Source: Ephydatia muelleri (taxonomy: Eukaryota > Porifera > Demospongiae > Spongillida > Spongillidae). Taken from it: a DNA stretch of 64,000 nucleotides. The stretch is taken from the NCBI GenBank assembly GCA_013339895.1, contig JABACO010000060.1:62001-126000 (forward strand), in the 5' to 3' direction. The notes beneath the pieces are model-generated. The model was not told the origin of the DNA, searched no databases, and saw nothing but the letters and a program-made list of their open reading frames with translations. This document shows, piece after piece, positions 35,265-60,756 of the stretch. Each line of letters starts with the position of its first letter. Within the stretch, counting starts at the first letter, position 1. A program made the translations under genes and the position numbers.

Positions 35265-36096
35265 TGGCTGTTAGCGAAGACGAAGTAGCGAGTTGGAAGT
35301 TGGAGGAGACAGTGGAATGGGCGCTCAAGCAATACAATTCGCGGGTTGCACATCGCTTTGAAGGTACATAGATAAATTCATTCTTTGTTCCGCTCAGTGT
35401 GTGAAATCACAAACGTCGCATTTTGACCACCAGCTAATGAAGGGTAACGGTGTGCACCCTATCGCGCTTGCCGATCGCGATCACCCTATATAGTAGATTC
35501 ATACGTAGGATTCTTTACCAAGGTTTGACATGGCACTTTAGATTCTGCATTTGCGCGCGTAAAAAAGTATCAGTTTGGAGGGCGGGGCGCAGTTCGCCGG
35601 TTCGCACGTCCTAATTATACCTGGTGTAAATTAACTGCATTGGTGCACGGTGTTCTTTGATCTTTCAGAGCAAGAAATAGATGGTGAGACACTACTAATG
35701 TTATGCAAGACCGGGACAACAGATCAACTTAAGGCATGTGGACTGGAAACTGTCAAAGATCAACTAAAGCTAAAAAAAAAACTGATTCAGGGTTCAGAGA
35801 AAACAAGTGTGGTGGCAGTAACAGAACAAGTGGCTTGCGGTACAAGTTGTATTGAATTAAACAGAAAGCTGTCTCTACCTGAACTGGGGAAGATCTCACC
35901 AGAAGATAGAAGGATCTATCTTATGATGTAAGGCAGCATGTATATTTTGTGCACTGCTGTGCTAATAATATTATGTTCAATTAGGCGTAATAAAGTTCGC
36001 AAGGCTGTATACGATACCTGGAAGGGCAACAGTATTCCACTATTTAAGACTGACAGTGCTGAGCACAAAAAACTGAAGAGCTTGCTGCAACTCTAA
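35265..36096 (+). CDS. SAM-domain accessory protein of the CACTA element
   Basis: Three exons (35265-35363, 35669-35927, 35985-36096) join in phase. The first two encode a sterile alpha motif: WKLEETVEWALKQY, then EQEIDGETLLMLC, then LETVKDQLKLKKKLIQ. SAM domains mediate protein-protein or RNA contacts. The third exon contains VRKAVYDTWKGNSIPLFKT and reaches a stop at 36094-36096. Just after it, other frames continue with ELAATLIPTCKTKYFGERQ and IFDSLNEKKRRIRKGVDYTK, so the original protein was probably longer and has suffered small frameshifts. It is transcribed away from the transposase, the usual layout of a second CACTA gene. Confidence 0.7.
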
Positions 36097-37030
36097 TCCC
36101 AACTTGCAAAACAAAATATTTTGGAGAACGTCAATAAGGCAGCATATCTTCGATTCACTGAATGAGAAAAAACGAAGAATAAGAAAAGGGGTTGACTACA
36201 CTAAAGTAAGTATATGTGTAATAGACATTAAAAACTTACAATGATTATCGTGCAGCAACCTAATAATTAAAAGCATTATTAATGATTATAGCATGCATGT
36301 CAATATGGGCTGGATTTGTTTTGCAACCCAATGAATGTGTTCAGTAATAATTGTCACAATTACCATGCACACTAGCCACGCATACGTAAAGCTATTGCTA
36401 AAGAGACAACTTCATCAGTTGGTGTCACAAATGCAAGTAAGTTCAACAAATTACTGTTAGCATTGAATGCAGGTAAACAAGTAATGTTGTACGCATGATA
36501 TTCAGTAAATTATAATTCTACTCACATTATATATAGCTACTGCTCCAGCCATCACTTCTCACGACCTCACTGAAGTTCAATGCTTGAAGATTGGTGAGTA
36601 TAATCATAATACACCATTTAAAAATATGCACATATTTATGTATTTTTGTACAGCCACAGCTCAAGTTTCACCTTCTTGTGACCCCTCTCCTGAAAGTCAA
36701 TGCTTGAACTCAGGTGAGAACAATTATATAAATATTAACCAATTTTAATTATTCTTTTTAGAATTATCAGTAAAAAGTGCAGAAGTAATTGTGCTTCAAG
36801 CTTTTGGTGTCCATTTCCTGAAAGAAGTAACCAGGCAACAACTTGTTAGGGCTATCAACAATCATCTTCCTCAAAATGCTGAGAGGAAAGCACTTCTCAC
36901 AGCACCAAAGACATCACTGCTTAAGCCACTTGCACAGGGTCTTCTTGCCAAGAAAATTATTCAGATTAACTCTGGAGCTGATGTCTGTGATCTGACAAGA
37001 GATGACATTTTGGTTAGTGGGGTGCTTTAG
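36097..37030 (+). pseudogene. Downstream exons of the SAM-domain gene, frameshifted
   Basis: After the stop at 36096 the strand still looks coding: a Lys/Arg-rich segment to about 36206 (donor GTAAG), a short segment to about 36436, two similar mini-exons at about 36540-36596 and 36653-36713 (ATAPAITSHDLTEVQCLKI versus ATAQVSPSCDPSPESQCLNS), and a final exon to the stop at 37030 with FLKEVTRQQLVRAINNHLPQ. The last resembles a BEN-like or helical C-terminal DNA-binding tail only loosely; I do not assign it. Confidence 0.4.
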
Positions 37031-37194
37031 TACATGCAGCATTCACTGGACAACACAACTTACAGGCATTGATTCAATTTGCTTTTCAGTATTGAGGTGC
37101 ACTGATTGGTGATCAAAATTAATAGCAACTGTGACATCATTGAGAAGTAGATTGTGATTATGTAACCAGGGTGAGATTGACGAGGTAGAAATTG

Positions 37195-37645
37195 TTCTGT
37201 TGTGTGGAATTTAAGGAAATCTGAGACGACAGACCATAAGCGGAATTTACTACATCCAGCGTTTGTAGTGGGATTTGATTATAAAACTGGGATGGAAAAA
37301 GCTTTTTCTACAGTAAATCCTTACCTGGAAATACGAATTTCCATTGGGATTGTATCAAAAGCCGGACTGGATCCCAATGGGGAATTTAAGCCTCCGATTA
37401 TGGGTTTATTCTTGGTTCCATATATGGAAAACATAATTTCTTCTTGGGAATTTACCGCAGGAATGTATAAGAGATTTTCAATTTCCACCAGTGGAAACAC
37501 GTTTTACCAGCATGGAATCGTAAAATTCCGCTGCAAAAACCCAAGGTTGTTTTTGTTCCACAAACCCAATGTTGGGAATATGAGGTGGAATTAAGCGATT
37601 CCGGGGGTATTTCCCGATGTCCGGAACACGAAATTTTTTCCTGTG
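37195..37645. repeat. Right subterminal repeat zone and terminal inverted repeat of the CACTA element
   Basis: Same word composition as the left zone (GGAATTT, TTCCATTGGGA, TGGGAATTTACC and so on, in both orientations), ending in the terminal inverted repeat GAAATTTTTTCCTGTG at 37630-37645. An open frame runs through it but is best explained by the repeats. Confidence 0.6.
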
Positions 37646-38455
37646 CACTTCGTGGCACTTGACCGCGCGAAATGTGGTTTCGCTTCAATGTGGGCGAGTA
37701 CGACAAGCTTTCCAAACTCACTGCAGCCATACGGCGACGCCCGCGGTACACTAACGACCACAAGGTCGTTGCCATGTGGTTTGATAGTTTAATATCAATG
37801 CATAGGGATGGAAATCACGCATCGAGCATAAGCAACCATCTCCTACCAGCTCTGGAGTTGTGTTGCGACTCAGAAAACCGTTTAATCTTGGAAGGTCGAA
37901 TCTACCAACGGATGAGTCAGCTTTATCTCGTCCTAGGCTTGAAGGAATTGGCAGACCGTTCCATCGCACAAGCTGAATGTTGCCTTCATTTGGTCGCCCG
38001 AGGATATGAACAGGTGAACATGCTTTGTCGCAGGGCCAAGTTGCTTTCAGCCACAGCTGATGCTGACAAGCGAAATGTGGTTGAGGAATTATATGTCAGG
38101 GCACTGGCTGCCATTAATGACGACGACCCTTTCATCATGGCAAGTCGACCTTCCATTATCCTGTCAACCGCAGCGTTTTACCTTCACATGTCATTTGGTG
38201 CTAAGCCTAATCCCACTGACCCACCTCCTCACATTCCCGAGGCCGACATAGTGAAAGCGAAGGCTGTTCTTACCAGGCTGCCACACAGTGAGGTGGTTCT
38301 TGAAATGAGGAAGTGTGAGCTAAAGGTTTTGAAGGCTGAGTTATTGACTAGAGGGAGGAGACAAGCAGGAGGCAGTGGAACTCTTTACAAAGGCATCAGA
38401 CGATGCCCAAGCCTCAAAGCTATGCAATATTGAGGCTATGCTAAGCACAGAATAA
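37646..38455 (+). pseudogene. TPR-like helical-repeat 3' half of the CARD/TPR gene
   Basis: From ATG 37672 a 240-residue alpha-helical protein reads with TPR-like periodicity: AMWFDSLISMHRDGNHASSI, ALELCCDSENRLILEGRIYQ, YLVLGLKELADRSIAQAECC, LVARGYEQVNMLCRRAKLL. Near 38355 the likely true frame shifts by one base to GDKQEAVELFTKASDDAQAS and stops at 38453-38455. The block LEGRIYQRMSQLY...LADRSIAQAECCLHLVARGYE matches MRRIYWAQSQMYKARQLDN... in the 45.6-kb paralogue. There it follows the CARD-like block directly, so this is the 3' half of the gene cut by the CACTA element. Upstream frames are closed (TGA before ATG 37672). Confidence 0.5.
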
Positions 38456-39066
38456 GGACTATGCAAATGTTGAGTTCATGAGGCATAGAAAGAGGAACTG
38501 AAGAAGCCAGTTTAAATGTGCTGAAGCTTAGGATATCATTGTTTGACTGCAAAATGCATCTCAATCACATTCTCTTATTAAATTAAGTGCTATTAAATTA
38601 TTAACCTCTCTTTCATTGTGATTTTGGGGGTAATGACAGCTGAGAGGAAGCATAAAATTATTTTAATTTGTATTCCATTGTGTAATGCCCACAGAATGAT
38701 GTTGTCACTGCCCCCACTATGTCCCATGTTTCACAATAAACTTAATAACAATGCAAATGAAAAGCATCTAGGTACTCGGCTCAAGCAACGGACCTGGTCA
38801 AGGTAAGGTCATATGTGACTATTCCCAGCATATGGTGAATCACAATTCAGATACAGATAACCAAGAGTACAAAGGTGTTCACAGCTGCCTTCCCTCAATT
38901 ATCGTATGTCTCCAGTGCTAAGGGTACACAAATCCAACCCACTTTGCATCATTACTACTGTCTTTGCGTTTTTCTGCCATCTCAGCTACAAATACCGAAA
39001 AAGCACTTTGTGACCTGTTAGTGAAGATGTCCCCAGAGTCCAGGCTAGTTCTGGACCAAACATCGG

Positions 39067-39127
<61 letters not shown>

Positions 39128-39261
39128 GGGGGGGGGGGGGGGGGGGGGGTTGGTTGGGTGGTTTTTTTGTTTTTTGTGTTTTTGTGTTTTTTTTTTTTTA
39201 TGAGACATGTCCAGGTGTGAGGCCACTGCCACTGCCAACTTCTACTCTTATACTCAAATGG
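38456..39261. other. Intergenic stretch with compound poly(G) tract
   Basis: No gene seen. Contains G runs of 57 and 22 bases separated by one T (39070-39149), followed by a T-rich stretch to about 39200. Confidence 0.6.
39070..39149. repeat. Poly(G) tract, 57+22 G
   Basis: Uninterrupted G run to 39126, one T, then G to 39149. G-quadruplex-prone; the true length is probably uncertain in the assembly. Confidence 0.9.
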
Positions 39262-39404
39262 GCTAGTTGATGGCAACATCAATGAAGATGTCTTGTAGGA
39301 TAGACAAACATAATCTCCTACTACAAGTAGATGCATGGTGACCTAATGGGTCCAAGGCTATGTCAATGCAAAGAGGACATGAAAGCCCCCAGAGATGTCC
39401 ATTC
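39262..39404 (-). mobile_element. Small LINE fragment (CPLC...DPLGHHA zinc-finger-like block)
   Basis: The minus strand reads GLSCPLCIDIALDPLGHHAS, the same Cys/His block found in the larger LINE at about 41.25 kb (CYPLCPEIALDPLGH). It is cut off at its upstream side by the TTAA-flanked MITE beginning at 39405. Confidence 0.6.
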
Positions 39405-39627
39405 TTAACTCTCCTGCGGGCAGCAGCACAATATTGCGCCTCAGCTGCTGTACAAAAGTCATTTTGTTTTTCTAATTCGTTAATGTTTTTGTAAACACAA
39501 TGTTTAGAGTAAAAGTTTTTTTCTGTCAAATTCACGAGATTGTTTAGGAAGAACGTTTTCCTGTAACGTGGAAACGCTTATTTCACACTATAAACCGCAA
39601 TAATTGGCTTTGCCCACAGAGAGTTAA
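39405..39627. mobile_element. TTAA-flanked MITE, full-length copy (family A, 223 bp)
   Basis: Begins TTAACTCTCCTGCGGGC and ends GCCCACAGAGAGTTAA, giving terminal inverted repeats with TTAA at both ends. TTAA is the target preferred by piggyBac-type transposases. Related copies lie at 823-1011, 1699-1916 and 2638 onward. The core GTTTAG.AAGAACGTTT..CGTGGAAACGCTTAT is shared by copies 1, 2 and 4. Confidence 0.7.
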
Positions 39628-40199
39628 TCACAACTGAACTGCGCTCCACAATAGAGACCACAGAGAGCCAAGAAGATGCATGAGGCTCCGATATGGACAG
39701 GAGGCAAGCATTTTGACTGGAGATGAAACATTGAACAGAGACCTAAAGCACTGGAGGTCAATGCCCACTAGAATTGGGTTCGTTTGTGAACAGGCAATGC
39801 CACAAGGGATTGAGGTGTCACAGCATCCTGTGGAGGAACAAGATTATTGAAGGGTTGTCAATGGCAATGGGCAAGGTGATGAGCAACATAACCTGTGACT
39901 CAATATAAGCTGCACACTAATGAAGCGAAACTGAATGCAGACTTTAATTATGTTATACAAAGATAATCATGTGTGAATATTACAAAACTACTTAAAACTA
40001 TCTACAATGCACAAACTACACTAAGTCAAAAGGTTGGGCAGGCTTCTTGCCAAAGTAGCTCTTTCCACAGACCAAGTCTCAGTCTGCCATAAAGATTTGC
40101 AGTGACCTTACCATTAGTCAAAGAAGTACAGACTGCAAGTCTGGAGTGTATTATGTGAGATTAGTTCAAATAATTTATTTTCAAGCGGATTATCCTATA
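39628..40199. other. Unassigned interval between MITE and LINE
   Basis: No convincing coding or structural feature; possibly decayed LINE 3' sequence. Confidence 0.4.
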
Positions 40200-43100
40200 T
40201 CAAAATTTGACAAAACTGCTAAACCGCAGGTCCCTGGCCAGGACCAAAGGGTAGATTTTTGAGAGGCCAATTGGAGAATGTGACGTGGGCTTCTCTGCCC
40301 CAGTTGTCATATATTACAATGGCCAGAGGAACGCACACCCAGCCCAGTTCCTGGCATTTAGGGCCATTGGAAACATGCCTGCGAGACTCGCAACAGCTAC
40401 TACTGCAGTACCTGCATGCATGCCTGCATCATCCAGTAAAGCAGGGGTGAGTAGTGAGGTAACAGTAGGATAAATGAATGCACACTATTACACTAGCACA
40501 GTAAACACAGTCAGCAAGGCAGGACCTCCCTTGCCAGGATGACTCTAGCAGTGCACCTGACTAGTGTGACATTAAACGGGTCGTATGTCAGCCAAACTGA
40601 ATGTTTTTGGAAGGGATAAGCTAATGGCATAGTGAGAGGCCAGCCTTGTGAAGACATTTAATGATTTATTCCCCCAAGGTGACAATATTCATCATCATAG
40701 CACACAACTAGATACAAAGAGAATACACAATGTACACAAAATGTTACTATGCCTACACTACATCACATTGATAGATGCTATGGGAAAGGGATGGCAATAG
40801 CATTAGCTCGTACCAGGTGAAGGTTCAGCCATCATTCAGTTCAATAAGCACCACTGACTTTGCCTTGGAAGAGCAAGTGGCTAATCGGGAAGTTAACTGG
40901 GAGATAGACTTCCTAAACCATCCAAGTTCATTACATTTGCTGTCATTGGAACAGTGCTTTCTTGCTCATTTGTCCATGCAGCTACTCCTGTTGTCACACT
41001 CGCTTCCAAAAGAATTCTGGGATTAGTGGGAGGTCAAAAGCTGCTGGCTTGCCCAAGACCCGGGTTTGAACCAAAAGGTCAGCTGGATGGGTGTGGCTGT
41101 GATTGGAGGTGACATTGCTACCCATTTCCATCTGGACAATCCATCTGGACATCCATCTGAAGACCCAGATGAGCTCACTGACAGGACTTGGCAAGGACAT
41201 CACGTCCCTTTTGGAGGGATGGCCAAGTGGGTCAAGAGCAATCTCAGGGCACAGTGGGTAGCAAGAACCATACGAAACCTCAAGGCCGGCCACCACTTAA
41301 TGGCAAACCTGAAATTGGGAAGGGTCGAGATGAAGGCCAGACCTTCTGAAGGAGTGACAGACAGCCATGATGCTACATGAGGGGAGGAAACAGACAGCAG
41401 GCGAGCCTTGTCGGCGATGGAGGACACATCCAGAAGAACCTTGAAGGGGTGGACATCCAGCTTGGAGGAGAGGCTCTTTTTGGGTGACCGGTCAACAGAA
41501 GTGCCTCTGAGTTAAGTTGTCTCCGATGGTGGTACAGAAGATTAAACAACTGAACTGCTGAGGCATGGTGGTATTGTGACTGACAGCCAAGCCAGAGGTA
41601 CAGAGCAAGGCAATGTATGCTGCAGGAGAGTGTTGTGCGAGGGAATGCAGACCCATACCACCTCTACTCCGGCTCGGCCTAGCCTGGTACCAGGCATGAT
41701 CAGATGCACATGGCCATAGCAGTGCACTGTGCAAAGCACCTATGTACATCGGCCTTTGGTGGTAGGCAAAGGAGGTGAACCTCTGTAAATGCGAAGGATG
41801 GTAAAGGCAACATTAGGGACAACTGCTCCAACCTCTTCCAGGGCTGGACAGGAGTTGATTAACTGCGACATGTTTTCGAAAGATGAAGGCCAAGCAGAAG
41901 TCAGCAATATCATGGGACATCCAGATATACAAATTAGGCTCGCCTGACTGTTTCAATCTCAGGGGGAAAGGAGCTGAAACCCTTGCACCTGAATACCTCA
42001 CACTTAGAGATGTTAATGTGGAGGCCCAAGGGAGGACCCAGCTCTAGGATCAATGTCAGGACTCTACACAAAGATGACCTTGGACCAGCAAGTGCACCGT
42101 CATCTTGATACCAGGTATGAAACAGCAGAGGACAACAGCTATCTTTGGCAATCGCTGTAATGAGAACATTCAGCATGAGGGAAAAAAAACAGGGGACCCA
42201 GGGATCACCTTGATGAAACCATGACTTAGATCTCAGATGCCCAAGGGATGCCACAAAAAAGGGTGTTGGCTGTAGCACCAGCTTGCCCAGGGTAGCAGCT
42301 CTGGAAAATGCTTTGCACACACAGAAAGGAGTGACTTAAATATACCACATTGAAAAGCATTCCTCATGTCAATCTTCAGCACAGCAAAGTCATCCTCACC
42401 CCAGTGCTCCTCGATACGTGCCCTCAGGCCATGTGCCTTCCGCTATCTTCTCCGCTCCAAATGAGCATGCCACACCAAACTGAAAAAAATCTGTAGCCTT
42501 TACTTTAACCATGGAGCAACACCATTTTCCAGTAAGGCAAGGCAAAGCTTCTCCAACTGTAATCGGGCAAACGTTAAAAGGGCCACCTGCCTTTGACTTA
42601 TTGAGAGCCGTTAGATTTCCTCCTGCAAGGAATGCTGACAATACTGTGGGAGTCTTGCCAGAAGCAAGTATGTTGATGATAGCCCTTAGGGAATGGAGTA
42701 TGGGTGTTTGCAGTTGAACTTCTACTAGCGTCAATAAGGTGCTGTATGCAGAGACCTGAGGGACCAGCATCAGGCAGGGATGGAACAATAGGGTAGTCAC
42801 ACTCTGGAGAAGCAGTCATCAGTGCAGACTTTGTCACGCCGTGCAACTCGCCTAGCCACCAGGGGAAACTGCTCAAAGTCTCATGCCACCTGTCATTGTA
42901 AGGTAGGTGTAGCCTTACTTTGATGCGAGGCAACTCGTGGGCAATCCCTGTCACAATCAGGATCAATTGTTGAAGATCTATAGGACTTAACTCTATATAT
43001 ACTTATATTAGCCCTTTTGTATGTAAGTCGTAACTCTACATTATAATATGTTTCTAGTTAGTTGATTTGTTTGTGTTTGCTATGTGTCATGTAATGCTAT

Positions 43101-43967
43101 GACTTGTATACTTTAGGAAATAAAGGCTTGGTCTAGACACATCCCAGGGGTCCCAGTGTGCACTTTCACTTTGCCCTGACAAATGCCAATTTTTTTGGGG
43201 GAGAAAATCTCTTAAGGCTGATGATAGCAGTAGCCCTTGCAAAGGCTGGTCTGGCTTTAATTGGGACATAACAAAGTCGGATGGTTTAATTCACATGCCT
43301 GTTCAAAGTTAGGGAGATTGACTGGCATTTGACTGAGAGATGGAAGAAGGCAGGTGTGAGATGGCTGGTATATTGCATCACTGAGAACATTGACGAAGCT
43401 TGATGGTACACTCTCAGGGAGAGCTCCACTAGCATGGAGGGTCATGTGGTTGTGCCACATGGATGGAGCAACTTGAGCAGGGCAACCATCAATGATGCAT
43501 TGCTTCCTGATGGAGAGTCCTGAAGGGAAAAAAACACTCGTGATTGGGCTAGTGGGTTGGACCCTGTTGCAGAGATGGATATCTTCCGGGTGTGTGTGTG
43601 TGGGGGGGGGGGGGGAGGTAGCTGCTGATGAGATGGTGGACGCTGTTGGATGGGTGAAGAGTGCTAGGGAGGCAGCAGTGCTGCGACGATGAGGGTGATG
43701 ACTGCAGTCATGACACCAGAGGCGATGGCGGCATTGCGTGCAGGCTGCTGTGAAAGTACAGGTGGCATTGGAGGGCTCTGAGGTAGTGGTAAAAGCTGTG
43801 AAGACCAGGATAAAGAAGGGAGGCTGAGACAGAGACTCAGGCGGCAGAGAAGGCAGCAGTATCGCCGAGGAAGAAAGCTGGAGGGGCTCCCTAACTAAGT
43901 TTCGTGCACTTCCCATGACGACCTGGATAGCAATTGGAACATGATCTTCTTCCTGGCACACAAACAA
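40200..43967 (-). mobile_element. Decayed near-full-length LINE (non-LTR retrotransposon) with zinc-finger N-terminus and RT
   Basis: Read right to left. The 43967-43257 segment carries a C2H2-like motif (CIIDGCPAQ...WHNHMTLH). About 42800-42400 carries RT-upstream motifs (INILASGKTPTVLSAFLAGG, NLTALNKSKAGGPF, ITVGEALPCLTGKW). 42320-41813 is the RT palm, with HQGDPWVPCFFSLMLNVLI and the catalytic YQDD motif in WYQDDGALAG (about 42097-42120), then GPPLGLHINISKCEVF. 41427-41200 carries ARLLSVSSPHVASWLSVTPS. About 41250 carries the CYPLCPEIALDPLGH block. The tail SRRHVSNGPKCQELGWVCVP and YDNWGREAHVTFSNW is near 40390-40260. Many frameshifts and stops show that it is dead. The YQDD catalytic aspartates survive in the sequence. 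Confidence 0.8.
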
Positions 43968-44049
43968 CCATTACAATAAGTGCTTGCTTCTATTGTACTA
44001 CAGCACAGCATACTATGATATATAGAGGGGATGCAGTGTCATCCCTGTG

Positions 44050-44222
44050 GCCATTGTTTTTGGAGTCCCTATTCTGTTACAGAATGTGAAAACCACATGC
44101 GGAAGTAATTAACATAACAATAAATTAAAAAAACATAAAACAAAGGGATGATATTATTGACCTAAATTATCACGAACAGCAGAACATAGTAATAGAATAG
44201 GGACTCCAAAATAAATGGCCAC
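44050..44222. mobile_element. Short foldback/MITE with terminal inverted repeats
   Basis: TGGCCATTGTTTTTGGAGTC near the left end is mirrored by GACTCCAAAATAAATGGCCA at the right end, extending to CCCTATTC versus GAATAGGG; about 28-bp arms, 173 bp overall. Confidence 0.6.
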
Positions 44223-44323
44223 TGACCTTGCTAGGACTCCCTCTGTCTTTTAGTAAACTACCCGAGTTGTAGCCAACACTCCCGTTTGGTGCCACATACA
44301 CTGTTGCACCTCTAGAACAACTA

Positions 44324-44324
<1 letters not shown>

Positions 44325-44386
<62 letters not shown>
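44325..44386. repeat. Poly(G) tract, 62 G
   Basis: Uninterrupted run of 62 G. Confidence 0.95.
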
Positions 44387-44387
<1 letters not shown>

Positions 44388-44849
44388 GGGTCTGCAGTAC
44401 AACACCATCCTCCCTCCTAATGCAAAGAGCGCCACCCCCATCATGCGATTGCCCCCAAAATATCGTTCAATAATTTTAATACTATACGGTTTTGTTGCAT
44501 GGGGGAGGAACTGCACAAGTGCAGAGTGTACACACATGGTAGTATGCAAAACGTGTGGGCTGCACACATACACCTGCACACACATCTGCACACACATATG
44601 CTGCACACACACACTGCACACACATACACTTGGCAACACACACACATACACCTGCACACACGTAAACCTTGTATAACAATTGCAGAATGGTGTTTTCAAA
44701 TGGTTACATTCGTTTCCTCATGGATACTACATGTGTATAGCTATAGTATCCATGGTTTGCTCAAAACGCCGTTATAAAGACGCAACAATACATACCTTAA
44801 TAACTTACGATACGTATCTTACTTAGTTGGGCGTAGCCGACCTTCGCGT

Positions 44850-45740
44850 ATGGTAAATATAAAACATGGCTTACCAAAACACATGGCGCGGCGGCGAAGT
44901 GTGAACTTTCCCGGAGTGAAGCTGAAACCCCTCCATAAATCGCAGCTAACTCTTGTCAGTAAGTTTCAAGAGTTAGCGGAAGATATTTGCTGCAATTTGA
45001 ATTTCGATACTCTGTTCCCGAAATTGCTGAATCCTAAACTGCGATTTCTCTCCAAGAAACAACTGAAATTCCTACACACCAATTTAAAAAGGACGCACAC
45101 CGATGCCGGATGTGGCCAGAGAATTATTGACCATTCTAGACAACAACCCCCCGCTTCGACCCGTCGGGTTCATAACGTGCTTGCTGATGGACGACGATCA
45201 CCGAGGGCCACGAGGACATAGCTAACAGATTGATGGACAGGATTCCTAGTGATGAGGCAAGCCGGATTCGCTGCCTCGTCGCAAGATTAGTGGATCGTAC
45301 TCCGGAGCGCCTTTCAATAACAACTCAGAGTGAACAAGCTCAATTGCAACTTGATTTGAACCCCTATGGGACAGCAACCAGCTTTTGGGTGAAGATGTCG
45401 TGAAACGTGATATCGAGTTGCGGACTATCTTCAGAAGTGGCGTTGTAACATTAAGGAAAGGTGATGAGCGATGCTTTAAACGGTGAATTTGGGATCCTTG
45501 AAGCCTTGTATTACGGTATGGCCTTGATGCGTACGGGAAATGACATGCATAAAACAGTATTGCTGAGTTGTTTATCGAGTTGCTCGTGAAATGTCAGGAA
45601 TTGGATTCACCGAATCGTGATACTCTCATGCGTAGAATTTACTGGGCGCAGTCCCAGATGTACAAAGCTCGGCAGCTGGACAATTTGGCTTCTCATTCTG
45701 CATCATTGGCCGCATCTGAACACAATAAATATGAATAGTA
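44850..45740 (+). pseudogene. Broken paralogue of the CARD/TPR gene
   Basis: From ATG 44850: FDTLFPKLLNPKLRFLSKKQLKFLHTNL aligns with the helical N-domain of the 30.3-kb gene. One base later in frame the strand gives ARELLTILDNNPPLRPVGFI then TCLLMDDDHR, matching ANELLVILDRDCPETARKFI then ACLLEEKEHR. Another shift gives ANRLMDRIPSDEASRIRCLV, matching EQLMKRIPPSEAEKIQALID. Further down, after stops, ELLVKCQELDSPNRDTLMRR and IYWAQSQMYKARQLDNLA match the TPR-like half at 37.7 kb, ending with TAG near 45738. At least three frame changes and stops mark it as a pseudogene, or as poor sequence. Confidence 0.6.
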
Positions 45741-46032
45741 ATATTAAAAATATGCATGGACAGTAGTGCATGTGAGTTCTAAGTCAATGTTAGAGGCAGG
45801 GCTGCCAACCTGCCAAAAATAAAATAAAAACCTTCAGTTTTATATACGGTCCGTAAACCAAGGACGCATGCATGTACTTCTCTAGTGAAAATTATTAATT
45901 GTCAAGAGCGCGAGAGTAAAAGAAGTGGTCGGGGGACGAGGTATTAATATCACGTGCACCAACGCATGTGCTTGGTTTTGGCCTACATAGTTGTTGCTTA
46001 CACCGTGAATTCGTGCTTTCTAACCTCTAACA

Positions 46033-60756
<14,724 letters not shown>

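Larger units (their letters stand above)
30733..37645. mobile_element. CACTA (En/Spm, CMC superfamily) DNA transposon, 6.9 kb
   Basis: Terminal inverted repeats start CACAGGAAAAAATTTC (left, 30733) and end in its exact complement GAAATTTTTTCCTGTG (right, to 37645). The next bases diverge but keep GTTCC. Inside lie a minus-strand Transposase_21-type gene (31256-35015) and a divergent plus-strand SAM-domain gene (35265-36096 and beyond). Each end carries about 400 bp of subterminal GGAATT/TTCCCA-type repeats. I see no clean 3-bp target-site duplication (cgt on the left, cac on the right), so one flank may have decayed. It sits within the CARD/TPR host gene. Confidence 0.85.
43968..44849. other. 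Intergenic interval with a MITE-like inverted repeat, poly(G) and CA-rich tract
   Basis: Holds the foldback at 44050-44222, a 62-bp G run (44325-44386), an imperfect (CACACA)-rich stretch (44528-44660), and, just before the CARD paralogue, a copy of the TAGTTGGGCGTAGCC word (44825-44850). No gene recognised. Confidence 0.5.

Noticed and set aside
37202-37594. 130-codon frame before the TPR-like half
   Set aside because: Lies wholly in the CACTA subterminal repeat zone; peptide reflects GGAATTT words.
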